From the NCBI RefSeq assembly GCF_004348265.1, contig NZ_SMNT01000009.1, forward strand, positions 1-64,000: a DNA stretch of 64,000 nt. The letters are read 5' to 3'. Position numbers and translations under genes: made by a program. Source of the DNA: Methylobacterium segetis. Lineage in GTDB: Bacteria; Pseudomonadota; Alphaproteobacteria; Rhizobiales; Beijerinckiaceae. Under the pieces are notes generated by a model, which made no database searches, was not told the DNA's origin, and saw only the letters and a list, made by a program, of their open reading frames with translations. Positions 7,869 to 19,304 of the stretch are shown one piece after another. The number at the start of each line of letters is the position of its first letter. Position 1 is the stretch's first letter.

Positions 7869-8789
7869 ATGCCGATGACGAGAGAACGCCGCGAACCGCA
7901 TTTCGACGCGCTGGGAGGAGCCGATATTCAGGCCGACGGGGCGCCCACCGCTCCCGCCCTGCGCCCGTTCGGGGCTGCCCGGTTCACGCTCCGCGCGACG
8001 GCTGCGGCCGCGGTGATCGCCGTGCTCAGCCTCTATGCCCGCAATACGATCCGGACAGACCCGCCTGTCCGTGAACCGGAGCAGGCGGTCACCGTCGCCT
8101 TCGTGCCCGCGTCGGCTCTGCCGGTCAGGCCGGCTTTACCGATCGCCGAGGCGGGTCCGCGGCTGCGGCTGGAGGATCCCGCCGGGTTCGAGGCGATCCG
8201 CCCGGAGCCGGCCCGCATCAACGCCGCCACGTCCTTGCGCGAGGCGAGCCTGTCCCGCGGCGACTTTTCCGCGATCGAGGAATCCCATCTGCGGGTGACG
8301 CTGACCCAGGGGGTCACGAGCGAGCCGACCCCGAGCCTGTTCGTCGCGTTGGCACGCCGAGCCGCGGACGGCCCGGGCCTCTCCGTGACGCGCACAGGCG
8401 AACGCGGCCGTGTGGTCACGAAATTCGGTGCGGTCGAAACCCTTGAGGCTGTGCTGGCGGGGGGCACGAGCCGCACCTGCACCGGGTTTCTCAGTCTCGA
8501 GGCCGCGCCGGTTCGCCTCGAAGGCTGGCTCTGCGCTCCGCTCGCACGACCTCCGGAGGCGGCGGCGCTCGCCTGCGCCCTGGATGGCCTCGCCCTCGAC
8601 GGATCCGCGGACGCGGCGACCGAGGCCGTCTTCCGTGAAGCGGCGGCGCGGCGCGACCCGCGTTGCCGGAGCGAGAATTCGGTTTCGACCGTGTCCGATC
8701 AGGGCGGGCAGACCGGGTCGATCGGCCCCGCGCGGATCGATGAAAAAATAAGGCGAAAACGGGGCGAAAACGTGCAAGCTAGGCCGTGA
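7869..8789 (+). CDS. hypothetical membrane-anchored protein
   Basis: A protein of about 306 aa of unknown function. After a short N-terminal cytoplasmic stretch there is one hydrophobic segment (TLRATAAAAVIAVLSLYARN, near residues 40-60), then a long region expected to be periplasmic. The C-terminal half contains several cysteines (TCTGFLSLE, GWLCAPLA, ALACALDGLA, DPRCRSE) that could form disulfides, and ends in a basic tail. Start choice is uncertain: ATG 7869 or 7875 give MPMTRERREPH, while ATG 7836 adds eleven residues and has GGGAGC too far upstream. It is a single gene with no functional neighbours. No domain is recognised. Confidence 0.7.
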   Translation: MPMTRERREPHFDALGGADIQADGAPTAPALRPFGAARFTLRATAAAAVIAVLSLYARNTIRTDPPVREPEQAVTVAFVPASALPVRPALPIAEAGPRLRLEDPAGFEAIRPEPARINAATSLREASLSRGDFSAIEESHLRVTLTQGVTSEPTPSLFVALARRAADGPGLSVTRTGERGRVVTKFGAVETLEAVLAGGTSRTCTGFLSLEAAPVRLEGWLCAPLARPPEAAALACALDGLALDGSADAATEAVFREAAARRDPRCRSENSVSTVSDQGGQTGSIGPARIDEKIRRKRGENVQARP

Positions 8790-8956
8790 GTCGGGAACAA
8801 CGGCTCCGCTGGCACGTCTTCTCCACAGACAAGCCGAGGACCAATGGCCGGAAACACCGATCGGCGCAGGAGCTAGGACAGCTGCGCGCCAGCTTGGCGT
8901 GACAGGCTCTTAACCCTTCGGTGCCAAAGTCAGTCCGAATTTAACCAAGGTGCGTC

Positions 8957-9370
8957 ATGCGCTCTTTCAAGATTGCCCTCGTGGGAGCCCTCGCTGTCGC
9001 CGGCCTCGGCCTCAGCACCGCAGCGGATGCTCAGGGGCGCTACGCGCCGGCGGGCTACCGGGTGAGCCAGCCGCTGCCGATCCGCATCCGTCCGCGGAGC
9101 TGGCTCGATGCCGGCAACGTGGTCGAGCCGGGCAGCACCGCGGGTGGGCTCGGGAACCCGGCCACCAACCCGCAGCTCATCGCCGCTTCGAACCAGCTGA
9201 ACCCGGTCTACGGCCGCAACGATCGCTTCGGCGCGGGCATCCTGCCCGACCCGATCACCAATGGCCCGTTCATCGGCGCCCGGTCGAGCGCGATCCGCAA
9301 CGTCGACTTCTCGGCGGTCGATGCGATCGACCCGACCTCCTACGTCTCGCGCTACGGCAACCCGTACTGA
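8957..9370 (+). CDS. small exported hypothetical protein
   Basis: A 137-aa protein with a clear Sec signal peptide (MRSFKIALVGALAVAGLGLS) and likely cleavage after ADA at residues 24-26. The mature part is about 110 aa, polar and Gly/Pro/Asn-rich (RYAPAGYRVSQPLPIRIRPR, NPVYGRNDRFGAGILPDP), without cysteines, so a periplasmic or surface location is likely. The ATG follows AAGGTG at a good spacing. The gene is monocistronic and ends just before a strong bidirectional terminator. The function is unknown; it looks lineage-specific. Confidence 0.85.
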   Translation: MRSFKIALVGALAVAGLGLSTAADAQGRYAPAGYRVSQPLPIRIRPRSWLDAGNVVEPGSTAGGLGNPATNPQLIAASNQLNPVYGRNDRFGAGILPDPITNGPFIGARSSAIRNVDFSAVDAIDPTSYVSRYGNPY

Positions 9371-9394
9371 GACGACACGAACGACCGAAGCAAG

Positions 9395-9419
9395 AAAGGG
9401 CGCCCGCGGGGCGCCCTTT
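9395..9419 (+). terminator. bidirectional intrinsic terminator
   Basis: AAAGGGCGCCC (9395-9405), loop GCG, GGGCGCCCTTT (9409-9419), a perfect 11-bp stem followed by a further T. It sits between the convergent exported-protein gene (plus) and leuB (minus) and can serve both. Confidence 0.9.
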
Positions 9420-9469
9420 TCGTTGGTGAGGTCCTCGACCGCTGCCGGTGAGTGTCGGCCGACGCGCGC

Positions 9470-10579
<1,110 letters not shown>

Positions 10580-10663
10580 GGTGGACCTCGTCTGCTGAAA
10601 CGGAACGTGCCGCGCGGCTCTATCGGCGCGGGCCGGCCTTTGGCAAGCGGGCGGGGACCGCGA

Positions 10664-11650
10664 TCAGGCCTTGCGGGCCACCGTGAAGCGGGCCGCCTCG
10701 CGCAGGATCTCGGCCTTCGCGCCCCAGCGCGAAACCGCCTCTTCGCAGACGCCGACGAGCCGGTCGCACTCGGCACGCGCACCGTCGAGACCGAGCCGGT
10801 CGACGAGGGTCGCCTTGCCGGCCTCCTTGTCCTTGCCGGTCGCCTTCCCCATCGCCTCTGGCGAGGCTTCCCGGTCCAGGATGTCGTCGGCGATCTGGAA
10901 GGCTTGGCCGAGCGCGAGGCCGTAGCGGAGGAGCGCCGCACGTTCGTCGGCATTCGCGCCGCCGACGATGGCACCCGCCTCGACCGAGAAGGCGAGGATC
11001 GCGCCGGTCTTCATGGCCTGGAGCTTCAGCGTGTCGTCCACGTCGACCGCGATCGGTCCGAAGCGTCCCTCGGCCCCGAGGTCGAGGAGCTGGCCGCCGA
11101 CCATGCCGCCGAGCCCTGAGGCTCGGGCGAGGCCGAGGACGAGATCCGCGCGAATGGCGGCATTCGCCTGCCAGCGGGAATCGGCGAGGATCTCGAAGGC
11201 CAGGGTCTGCAGGGCATCGCCGACGAGGATCGCGGTCGCCTCGTCGTAGGCCCGGTGGACGGTGGGCTTGCCGCGCCGCAGGTCGTCGTTGTCCATCGCC
11301 GGCAGGTCGTCATGGACGAGCGAGTAGCAGTGCACGAGCTCGATCGCCGAGCCGGCTGCGAGCGCGCCCTCCTCGGGACCAGCGAGCATCCGTGCCGTCT
11401 CCACGGCGAGAAACGGGCGCAGCCGCTTGCCGCCGCCGAGCACGGCGTGGCGCATCGCCTCCATCAGACGGGGGGGACGTGCGATCTCGCCCGTCCCCGC
11501 CTCGGGCCCGAGCCGCTCGGCGAGAAACGCCTCGACGGCGTCGGCGACCGTGCCGAGCCTGTGGGAAAAGGCATCCGCCGGCGTGCCCGGGTTGACCGAA
11601 GCGTGGGAAGCTTGCGATGAGGGCTTCGAGGTGGTCATCGGGGTCGTCAT
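10664..11650 (-). CDS. ispA: polyprenyl synthetase (farnesyl diphosphate synthase type)
   Basis: Condenses isopentenyl diphosphate with allylic diphosphates to make short-chain prenyl diphosphates (FPP/GPP) for quinones, hopanoids and undecaprenyl phosphate. Visible: GGGKRLRPFLAVE, the first aspartate-rich motif in SLVHDDLPAMDNDDLRRGKP, the catalytic GQLLDLGAEG region, LQAMKTGAILAFSVEAGAI, and the second motif QIADDILDREASPE. The 328-aa length and the spacing fit class IspA/CrtE; the exact chain length cannot be told from sequence. A second in-frame ATG at 11638 is an equally good start. It is divergent from mtgA, with only about 40 bp between the two starts. Confidence 0.93.
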   Translation of the reverse strand: MTTPMTTSKPSSQASHASVNPGTPADAFSHRLGTVADAVEAFLAERLGPEAGTGEIARPPRLMEAMRHAVLGGGKRLRPFLAVETARMLAGPEEGALAAGSAIELVHCYSLVHDDLPAMDNDDLRRGKPTVHRAYDEATAILVGDALQTLAFEILADSRWQANAAIRADLVLGLARASGLGGMVGGQLLDLGAEGRFGPIAVDVDDTLKLQAMKTGAILAFSVEAGAIVGGANADERAALLRYGLALGQAFQIADDILDREASPEAMGKATGKDKEAGKATLVDRLGLDGARAECDRLVGVCEEAVSRWGAKAEILREAARFTVARKA

Positions 11651-11687
11651 CGAGACTCAGGCCTTGATCGGAAATGAAAGCGTTGCG

Positions 11688-12455
11688 GTGGGGAGGATCG
11701 ATCGAAGCGGCGGACCGGGCGGCGCCGCGACCGGCTCGGGCGAACGGGACCTGCCGCGCGCACGGGGCACGCGCCGGGGGCGCAGCGGCTTGGCGCGGCG
11801 CATCGCCGGCCTGATCCTGCTCCTCCCCATCCTCGGCCTCGCCCTCATCCTTCTGCTCGCGCTCGTCTATAGCGCGCTGACGCCGCCCTCAACCCTGATG
11901 CTCGGCCGATGGTTGACGGGCCAGCCCGCTCAGCGGACCTCCGTCCCCCTCGACGCGATCTCGCCGCACCTCGTGCAGGCCGTCATCGCCTCGGAGGACC
12001 AGCGCTTCTGCGCCCATCGCGGGGTCGACTGGGCCGCGCTCCGGGACGTCGTGGACGACGAGGAAGGGCCGAGCCGGGGCGCCTCGACGATCACCATGCA
12101 GACGGTGAAGAACGTCTTCCTGTGGCCGGGCCGCTCGATCATCCGGAAGGGTCTGGAGATCCCGCTCGCGATGCTGGCCGACACGCTGTGGGGCAAGCGC
12201 CGGGTGATGGAGATCTACCTGAACGTCGCCGAGTGGGGGGAGGGGGTGTTCGGCGCGCAGGCCGCAGCCCGCCACTGGTTCGGCAAGGATGCCCGGGCGC
12301 TCAGTCGAAGTGAGGCGGCGCTGCTGGCCGCGGCCCTCCCGAACCCCATCCTCCGGAGCGCCGGCAAGCCCTCACGGGGCGTGCGTGCGGCCGCCGCGCG
12401 CATCCAGGGCCGCCTCGGGCAGGTCGAGGGACTGATGGGGTGCCTGCGCGGCTGA
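11688..12455 (+). CDS. mtgA: monofunctional biosynthetic peptidoglycan transglycosylase
   Basis: Polymerises lipid II glycan strands at the periplasmic face of the inner membrane. A single N-terminal membrane anchor (IAGLILLLPILGLALILLLA) precedes a GT51 glycosyltransferase domain: SEDQRFCAHRGVDW (with the catalytic Glu), GASTITMQTVKNVFLW, RKGLEIPLAMLADTLWGKRR, EIYLNVAEWGEGVFGAQAAA and SEAALLAAALPNP. There is no transpeptidase domain, so it is the monofunctional form. The start is uncertain: GTG 11688 gives about 255 aa, the usual size; TTG 11664 is in frame, while the nearby ATG at 11674 is not. The long upstream extension of the open frame is antisense to ispA and unlikely to be translated. 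Confidence 0.93.
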   Translation: MGRIDRSGGPGGAATGSGERDLPRARGTRRGRSGLARRIAGLILLLPILGLALILLLALVYSALTPPSTLMLGRWLTGQPAQRTSVPLDAISPHLVQAVIASEDQRFCAHRGVDWAALRDVVDDEEGPSRGASTITMQTVKNVFLWPGRSIIRKGLEIPLAMLADTLWGKRRVMEIYLNVAEWGEGVFGAQAAARHWFGKDARALSRSEAALLAAALPNPILRSAGKPSRGVRAAAARIQGRLGQVEGLMGCLRG

Positions 12456-12493
12456 GCGGGCAGGGCGACGTCACGCTCGGGAGCGAGCGCCAC

Positions 12494-12733
12494 TCAGTCG
12501 AAACGGACGCCGACCTCGGCCCCCGAACGCCACAGGGTCTGGCAAGTCACGCGAATCTGTTGAGGCTCGATGACCAGCGTGAAGGCCGCCGGGATTTGCC
12601 CTGCATCGGACGTGGTCAAGCGTGCGCCGACTTCAGACATCGCTTCAATCATGACGGGCAAATCTGCTCCGCCTTCCACCACTATTCGGCCCTTACGGCG
12701 AAATCGATTTCCGGACAGGGACATGCTCAGCAT
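12494..12733 (-). CDS. small PilZ-domain-like protein
   Basis: About 79 aa. The pattern NRFRRKGRIVV, a short strand, MIEAMSEVGARL, then PAAFTLVIEP, RVTCQTLWRSGAEVGVRF matches the compact PilZ fold common in alphaproteobacteria, including the basic RxxR-like start and the terminal W-R-x-G...GV-x-F. PilZ domains often bind cyclic di-GMP, but here the second motif (D/N-x-S-x-x-G) reads MSEVGA, so ligand binding is uncertain. Start ATG 12733 or 12724; neither has a clear ribosome site. The frame continues open upstream to 12964, but those residues do not look like protein. It has no operon partner. Confidence 0.65.
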   Translation of the reverse strand: MLSMSLSGNRFRRKGRIVVEGGADLPVMIEAMSEVGARLTTSDAGQIPAAFTLVIEPQQIRVTCQTLWRSGAEVGVRFD

Positions 12734-13008
12734 GGAGGGGCTCGGGCTCGAAAGTCTCGCCCTGTCTCTCACACATCCACTTACTGGATCTTTACTGCAG
12801 ATCACCGAGCGGAGCGCAGCCTCGTCGCGCCAGAGTGTAGTATAGATTTCCAGTTGCAGATTTAATTGAGGACAACCGCCGGAACCCGATCGGATCTTCG
12901 ATGTGCGCATCGGCGCAGCGAGGATCTGCCCCACTATCTTGCGGACGGTATGCGCCGTCCGCACCGATCACCTGCGCCGTACCGATCGGAGAGGTGCGGC
13001 GTGGCCCC

Positions 13009-14247
13009 TCAGCCGCCGAGCTTCTTCCTGCGCTGAGCGAGGGTACGCAGCCGCAGGGCGTTGAGCTTGATGAAGCCCGCCGCGTCGCGATGGTCGTAGG
13101 CCACCGCGCCCTCCTCGAAGGTCACGAGGTCCTGGTCGTAGAGGGAGTTCGGGCTCTCGCGGCCGATAACGTGGACGCCACCCTTGTAGAGCTTCAGCCG
13201 CACCGTGCCGGTGACCTGATCCTGACTCTTGTCGATCAGCGCCTGCAGCATCTCGCGCTCCGGCGAGAACCAGAAGCCGTTGTAGATGAGCTCCGCGTAG
13301 CGCGGCATCAGCTCATCCTTGAGATGCGCCGCGCCCCGGTCGAGGGTGATCGACTCGATGGCCCGATGCGCCGGCAGCAGAATCGTGCCGCCAGGCGTCT
13401 CGTACATGCCGCGGCTCTTCATGCCGACGAAACGGTTCTCGACGAGATCGAGGCGGCCGATGCCGTTGGCGCGGCCGAGCTCGTTCAGCTTGGCCAGCAG
13501 CGTCGCGGGCGACATCGCCTCGCCATCGATCGAGACGGCATCGCCCCGCTCGAAGCCGATACTGATCACGGTCGGCGTGTCGGGCGCCTCCTCGGGGGAG
13601 AGCGTCCGCGAATAGACGTAATCCGGGACCTCGTCGGCCGGATCCTCCAGCACCTTGCCCTCGGAGGAGGCGTGCAGGAGGTTCGCGTCGACCGAGAACG
13701 GGCTCTCGCCGCGCTTGTCCTTGGCAATCGGGATCTGGTGCTGCTCGGCGAAGGCGATGAGCGATTCGCGGGAGCGGAAATCCCACTCGCGCCAGGGTGC
13801 GATCACCGTCACGTCAGGCTTGAGCGCATAGTAGCCGAGCTCGAACCGGACCTGATCGTTTCCCTTGCCGGTCGCGCCGTGACAGACCGCATCCGCGCCG
13901 ACCTTCTCGGCGATCTCGATCTGCTTCTTGGCGATGAGCGGGCGCGCGATCGAGGTGCCGAGGAGATAGACGCCCTCGTACTGCGCGTTCGCCCGGAACA
14001 TCGGGAACACGTAGTCGCGCACGAATTCCTCGCGCAGGTCCTCGATGAAGATGTTCTCGGGCTTGATGCCGAGAAGCTCGGCCTTGCGGCGGGCGGGCTC
14101 CAGCTCCTCGCCCTGGCCGAGATCGGCGGTGAAGGTCACGACCTCACAACCGTAGGTCGTTTGCAGCCATTTCAGGATGATCGAGGTGTCGAGGCCGCCC
14201 GAATAGGCGAGGACCACCTTGCTGACGGGCTTCTGAGATTGGGACAT
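13009..14247 (-). CDS. argG: argininosuccinate synthase
   Basis: Joins citrulline and aspartate with ATP to make argininosuccinate in arginine biosynthesis. The ATP-pyrophosphatase loop is [16 protein letters not shown] near residue 15; further signatures are [50 protein letters not shown], and the C-terminal [13 protein letters not shown] start at ATG 14247 ([18 protein letters not shown]); an in-frame ATG at 14391 would add 48 unlikely residues. The 412-aa length is normal. It is a single gene, divergent from the DsbA-family isomerase at 14413. Confidence 0.98.
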   Translation of the reverse strand: MSQSQKPVSKVVLAYSGGLDTSIILKWLQTTYGCEVVTFTADLGQGEELEPARRKAELLGIKPENIFIEDLREEFVRDYVFPMFRANAQYEGVYLLGTSIARPLIAKKQIEIAEKVGADAVCHGATGKGNDQVRFELGYYALKPDVTVIAPWREWDFRSRESLIAFAEQHQIPIAKDKRGESPFSVDANLLHASSEGKVLEDPADEVPDYVYSRTLSPEEAPDTPTVISIGFERGDAVSIDGEAMSPATLLAKLNELGRANGIGRLDLVENRFVGMKSRGMYETPGGTILLPAHRAIESITLDRGAAHLKDELMPRYAELIYNGFWFSPEREMLQALIDKSQDQVTGTVRLKLYKGGVHVIGRESPNSLYDQDLVTFEEGAVAYDHRDAAGFIKLNALRLRTLAQRRKKLGG

Positions 14248-14412
14248 GGGATCGGGACTTCGGTTCGCCGGGCTTCGCGGCGGCTTATCGTGGCGGGGCC
14301 GGCCCTGCAACCGGCGGGCCGCGTCGATCGTTCGGAAGGGCCCGGCCGCCTTATCGCGGACACGGCGGTGGGGGAGGACTAGCCTGCACACTCGCTCCGG
14401 AGATTTCCCGAC

Positions 14413-15039
14413 ATGGCGCGGCGGCCGACCCTCGAGTTCTGGTACGAGTTCGCCTCCACCTACTCCTATCTGGCGGCGATGCGCGTGGAGGCCTTGGCGC
14501 AGTCCGCCGGCGTCGCGGTCCGCTGGCGGCCCTTCCTGCTCGGGCCGATCTTCGCGGCACAGGGCTGGACCTCCTCGCCGTTCAACCTCTACCCGGCCAA
14601 GGGCCGCAACATGTGGCGCGACCTGGAACGCGAGGCCGCGCGCCTGGGGCTGCCGCCGATCACACGGCCGGACCCGTTCCCGCAGAACAGCCTCAGCGCC
14701 ACCCGCGTCGCGGTGTTCGGCGCGGATCAGGATTGGCTCCTACCCTTCAGCAAAGCGGTCTACGCGGCGGACTTCGCGGAGGGCCGCTCCATCGCGGAGC
14801 CGGCCTCCGTCGCCGCGATTCTCGACCGGCTCGGCCTCGACGGGACGCTCACCCTGAAGAGCGCCTCGGCCGAGGCGAACAAGACGCGGCTGCGCGTCGC
14901 CGGCGAGGAGGCGCGCTCCCGCGGCATCTACGGCGCGCCGACCTTCCTGACCGACGACGGAGAGTTGTTCTGGGGCAACGACCGGCTGGAGCAGGCCCTG
15001 GCCTGGGCGGGGGGCGACCGGCCGGGGGACCTCCGCTGA
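14413..15039 (+). CDS. DsbA-family 2-hydroxychromene-2-carboxylate isomerase
   Basis: A 208-aa thioredoxin-fold protein of the HCCA isomerase (kappa-class GST-like) family: N-terminal [20 protein letters not shown], then [27 protein letters not shown], and a C-terminal thioredoxin half with [27 protein letters not shown]. There is no CxxC; the usual Ser of the family is in the FASTYSY region. Known members act in naphthalene degradation or as glutathione-dependent oxidoreductases; the substrate here is unknown and no catabolic genes lie nearby. The protein is cytoplasmic. The start ATG has GGAG about ten bases upstream. Confidence 0.9.
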   Translation: MARRPTLEFWYEFASTYSYLAAMRVEALAQSAGVAVRWRPFLLGPIFAAQGWTSSPFNLYPAKGRNMWRDLEREAARLGLPPITRPDPFPQNSLSATRVAVFGADQDWLLPFSKAVYAADFAEGRSIAEPASVAAILDRLGLDGTLTLKSASAEANKTRLRVAGEEARSRGIYGAPTFLTDDGELFWGNDRLEQALAWAGGDRPGDLR

Positions 15040-15057
15040 GACCGGAGGTGGCCCGCA

Positions 15058-15825
15058 TCAGGGCTTCGGCGCAGCCTCCGCGGCCGGCGCCGGCTTGACC
15101 TCATCCGCGGCCGGCGCGGCACCGGACGTGTCGGTCTCCTGGCGCCGACGCGCCTCCTCCGCACGACGCGCCACCTCGGCCTGATACTTCTTCTGCTCCT
15201 CCTCGGTCATGGCCGGGCCGTCGAGCGCGCCCCCGAGTCCCGCGAGCGGCACCACGAAGTTCAACTCGCGCTGGGTCTGGTTGAAGACCGCAAGCTTTAG
15301 GGCAGATCCCGTCCGCAGAGCCGCGAGCGCGTCGGGACCGATCGTGACCTCGGAGAAGCAGCCGATCACGGTGCAGGTGGAGAACTTGCCGGAGGTGGGG
15401 TGCTGCCCGTCGACCGTGACGCGGATGCCCGGCTGGAGAATGAGCCCGAGCGGCACGAGGAAGCGCAGGATGCGGGCCTCCTGCTTGGTCTGCGCGCTGC
15501 GCATCTCGTAGAGGGCGATCGCCATCAGCGGCTTGCCGCCCTCCGACACGAAATCCCGGGTGACGCTGCAGAGGTTGTTGCCGCCCGGGTCCTTGTTGCA
15601 GATCTTGAGCCAGCCGGGCTGCCCGGAATCGGGCTTCACGTTGATCACCTGCGGCGGCTGCTGGGTCGTGGCCGTCATCGGAGCGGTGATCGGCGGCGCC
15701 GTGAGCGGCGGCGGCGCGAGCTTCCCGGACGGCTCCGCCGAGGCCTGGCCCGCGGCGAGGGCGCCCGCGAGCGCGAGAAGCGCGATGGCGCGGGAGCGGC
15801 GCGTCTCGGATTGGGCAACGAGCAT
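15058..15825 (-). CDS. invasion-associated locus B (IalB) family exported protein
   Basis: A 255-aa periplasmic protein with signal peptide (RRSRAIALLALAGALAAGQ, cleavage near ASA) followed by a Pro-rich linker and an IalB domain: WLKICNKDPGGNNLCSVTRDF, ALYEMRSAQTKQEARILRFLVP, LILQPGIRVTVDG, CTVIGCFSEVTIG. Conserved cysteines pair in this family. A charged, Ala/Pro/Glu-rich C-terminal tail (EEEQKKYQAEVARRAEEARR onward) is added. IalB of Bartonella aids erythrocyte entry, but the family is widespread in free-living Hyphomicrobiales and its general function is not settled. ATG 15825 was chosen: it has GAGGGG upstream and gives a proper signal peptide, unlike the ATG at 15885. Confidence 0.9.
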   Translation of the reverse strand: MLVAQSETRRSRAIALLALAGALAAGQASAEPSGKLAPPPLTAPPITAPMTATTQQPPQVINVKPDSGQPGWLKICNKDPGGNNLCSVTRDFVSEGGKPLMAIALYEMRSAQTKQEARILRFLVPLGLILQPGIRVTVDGQHPTSGKFSTCTVIGCFSEVTIGPDALAALRTGSALKLAVFNQTQRELNFVVPLAGLGGALDGPAMTEEEQKKYQAEVARRAEEARRRQETDTSGAAPAADEVKPAPAAEAAPKP

Positions 15826-16087
15826 CGGAACGGACCCCTCGGATAACCGGACTTCGAAAGCTTGGATCGGAGGCTCGTACAGCACGCGCCCTCGATGCGG
15901 CAGGGGGCCTGATTTCCTCCGGAATACGGCGAAGACATGATGCGGAGGCGGGTCGGCGCCCGACCGGGCAGATGCATCGGCCTGGGAAACCCATTAAGAG
16001 CCGCCGCGATCCGCCGCCGTCGCGGCGTCGACCCCTTCACAGCCGGCCGCCGGGATCGGGCAGCCGTGGCACCCCGGATCCGCGCCC

Positions 16088-16783
16088 ATGCCGCTCGACC
16101 GACGCCGCTTCCTCGCCGCCGCAGCCGGCCTCGCCACCGGGACGGGATGGGCCGGCGGCGCTGAGGCGCAGGGATACGGCCAATCCTACGGTGTGACGAG
16201 CGACGAGGGACGCCCGGTGGCCAACATGCGGCTCCCGGGCGAGATCACGGGCGAGATCCCGGCGCTGCGCGGCGTGACCTATCTCGGCACCCGCGAGGCC
16301 GAGACCACCCTCTACGAGTTCTTCGACTTCAACTGTCCCTATTGCCGAAAGGCGGCGAGCGACATCGCTTCGCTCTCGGCCAGCGACGGCTCGCTGCGCA
16401 TCGGCCTCATCCACAACCCGATCCTGTCCGTGCAATCGGCGCAGGCCGCGAAGGTCGCGCTCGCCGTCCAGCGCAAGCTCGGCTCGGCGGCGGCCTGGAG
16501 CCTCTACACGCAACTTCTCGGGAAGCCCGGCCGGATCGACGGGCCGGGCGCCCTGGACGCGGCCGCCGGCTTGGGGCTGCCGGCGGGGGAGGCCGAGGGC
16601 ATCGCCGACAGCGAGGAGGTCCGGCTCGCCCTGAAGAGCCACATGCGGATGGCGGCCGATCTCGGCCTCTACGCGACCCCCTCCTACGTGCTCGGCAATA
16701 CCGGCATTCTCGGGCATCCCGGGCCTCGCGCGCTCGCCAAGATGATCGCTTCGCTTCGCCGCTGCGACCGCATCGCCTGTTGA
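16088..16783 (+). CDS. exported DsbA-family thiol oxidoreductase
   Basis: A 231-aa protein with a probable Tat signal (LDRRRFLAAAAGLATG, cleavage near AEA). The mature protein is a DsbA-like thioredoxin fold with the active site FNCPYCRKA, the helical insertion (SAQAAKVALAVQRKLGSAAAW), and a cis-proline loop region (YATPSYVLGNTGILG). It is likely to oxidise or isomerise disulfides in the periplasm. The Cys-Pro-Tyr-Cys motif resembles DsbC/DsbG-like and BdbD-like proteins more than classical E. coli DsbA (CPHC). It stands alone between the IalB gene and the atp operon, with no DsbB gene seen. Confidence 0.92.
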   Translation: MPLDRRRFLAAAAGLATGTGWAGGAEAQGYGQSYGVTSDEGRPVANMRLPGEITGEIPALRGVTYLGTREAETTLYEFFDFNCPYCRKAASDIASLSASDGSLRIGLIHNPILSVQSAQAAKVALAVQRKLGSAAAWSLYTQLLGKPGRIDGPGALDAAAGLGLPAGEAEGIADSEEVRLALKSHMRMAADLGLYATPSYVLGNTGILGHPGPRALAKMIASLRRCDRIAC

Positions 16784-16897
16784 GAACCGGACATTCGGCG
16801 GGCGAGGGTGAGGCCTCACCTTTGCCACCGTTCACCATCACGGAAGGCAGCCCGCGGCAATGCCCCAACGCCGGCTTCCGGCGCCGGTTGGCTCGCC

Positions 16898-16924
16898 TTG
16901 CGCCCACCCATCTCCCATGCTAGG
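16898..16924 (+). promoter_or_regulatory. putative promoter of the atpHAGDC operon
   Basis: TTGCGC (16898-16903), 15 bp, then GCTAGG (16919-16924), resembling the alphaproteobacterial TTGAC...GCTANA pattern. This lies in a 281-bp gap with no other gene, about 140 bp before atpH. Motif reading only. Confidence 0.35.
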
Positions 16925-17064
16925 CGGTCGCCGCGTCGGCAAAGGGGCATCTTCGCGCCCCGAGCAGCCGGCATATTCCCAATACCCAGGGTCCCAGTGC
17001 CGAGCGCCTCGTGAGGGGCGCGATCCGGCCGAAACCCGGGCAAGGATAAAAGAGAGAGCGGCGG

Positions 17065-17637
17065 GTGGCGCAGAACGGTAACGAAGCGGGTCCCCTGGTT
17101 GCAGGCGTGGCTGGCCGCTACGCCTCCGCCCTGTTCGAGTTGGCACGGGACGAGCGTCAGGTCGACGCCGTCGCCGAGAACCTCGACCGGTTCGGCGCGC
17201 TCCTCCAGGAGAGCGCGGACCTGAACCGCCTCGTGAAGAGCCCGGTCTTCTCCGGCGAGGAACAGGCCGCCGCGATCGGCGCCGTCCTCGACCGAGCCGG
17301 CATCACGGGCCTCGCCGCCAATTTCATCCGGCTCGCCGCTGCCAACCGCCGGTTGTTCGCGCTCCCCGACATGATCCGGTCCTTCCGCGCCCTGGTGCGG
17401 GCCTCGAAGGGCTTCGTCCGCGCCGAGGTCCGGGTGGCCGAGAAGCCCTCGGAGGCGGTGCTGGAGGAGATCAAGTCCAGCCTGCGCGACGTCGCCAAGT
17501 CCGAGGTCGACATCGACCTGCATGTCGATCCGCGCCTGATCGGCGGCCTCGTGGTGAAGCTCGGCAGCCGCATGGTCGATGCCAGCCTGCGCACCAAGCT
17601 CAACGGAATTCGCCTTGCGATGCGGGAAGCCCGGTAG
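17065..17637 (+). CDS. atpH: F1Fo ATP synthase subunit delta
   Basis: Delta forms part of the peripheral stalk joining F1 to Fo. The 190-aa product starts at a GTG (17065, read as Met: MAQNGNEAGPLVAGVAGRYA), with an AGAGAG ribosome site upstream. Family features: GRYASALFELARDE, LVKSPVFSGEEQAAAI, FIRLAAANRRLFALPDMI and the C-terminal DPRLIGGLVVKLGSRMVDAS. It is the first gene of atpHAGDC; genes for the Fo subunits a, b and c are absent, which is the usual split arrangement in alphaproteobacteria. Confidence 0.97.
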   Translation: MAQNGNEAGPLVAGVAGRYASALFELARDERQVDAVAENLDRFGALLQESADLNRLVKSPVFSGEEQAAAIGAVLDRAGITGLAANFIRLAAANRRLFALPDMIRSFRALVRASKGFVRAEVRVAEKPSEAVLEEIKSSLRDVAKSEVDIDLHVDPRLIGGLVVKLGSRMVDASLRTKLNGIRLAMREAR

Positions 17638-17669
17638 GCGCCTGACGCCGACCCCGCTCCCGTCCCTGA

Positions 17670-19229
<1,560 letters not shown>

Positions 19230-19304
19230 GGCGACGGATCGCCGAAGCCGGGCGCCCGCCGCGCCCGGCCCTGAGCCGCCCGTGACCCACCTGGAAATCT
19301 CCCG

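Noticed and set aside
12440-12865. Plus-strand 141-codon frame after mtgA
   Set aside because: It overlaps the PilZ-like gene on the other strand, and its residues show no protein-like pattern.
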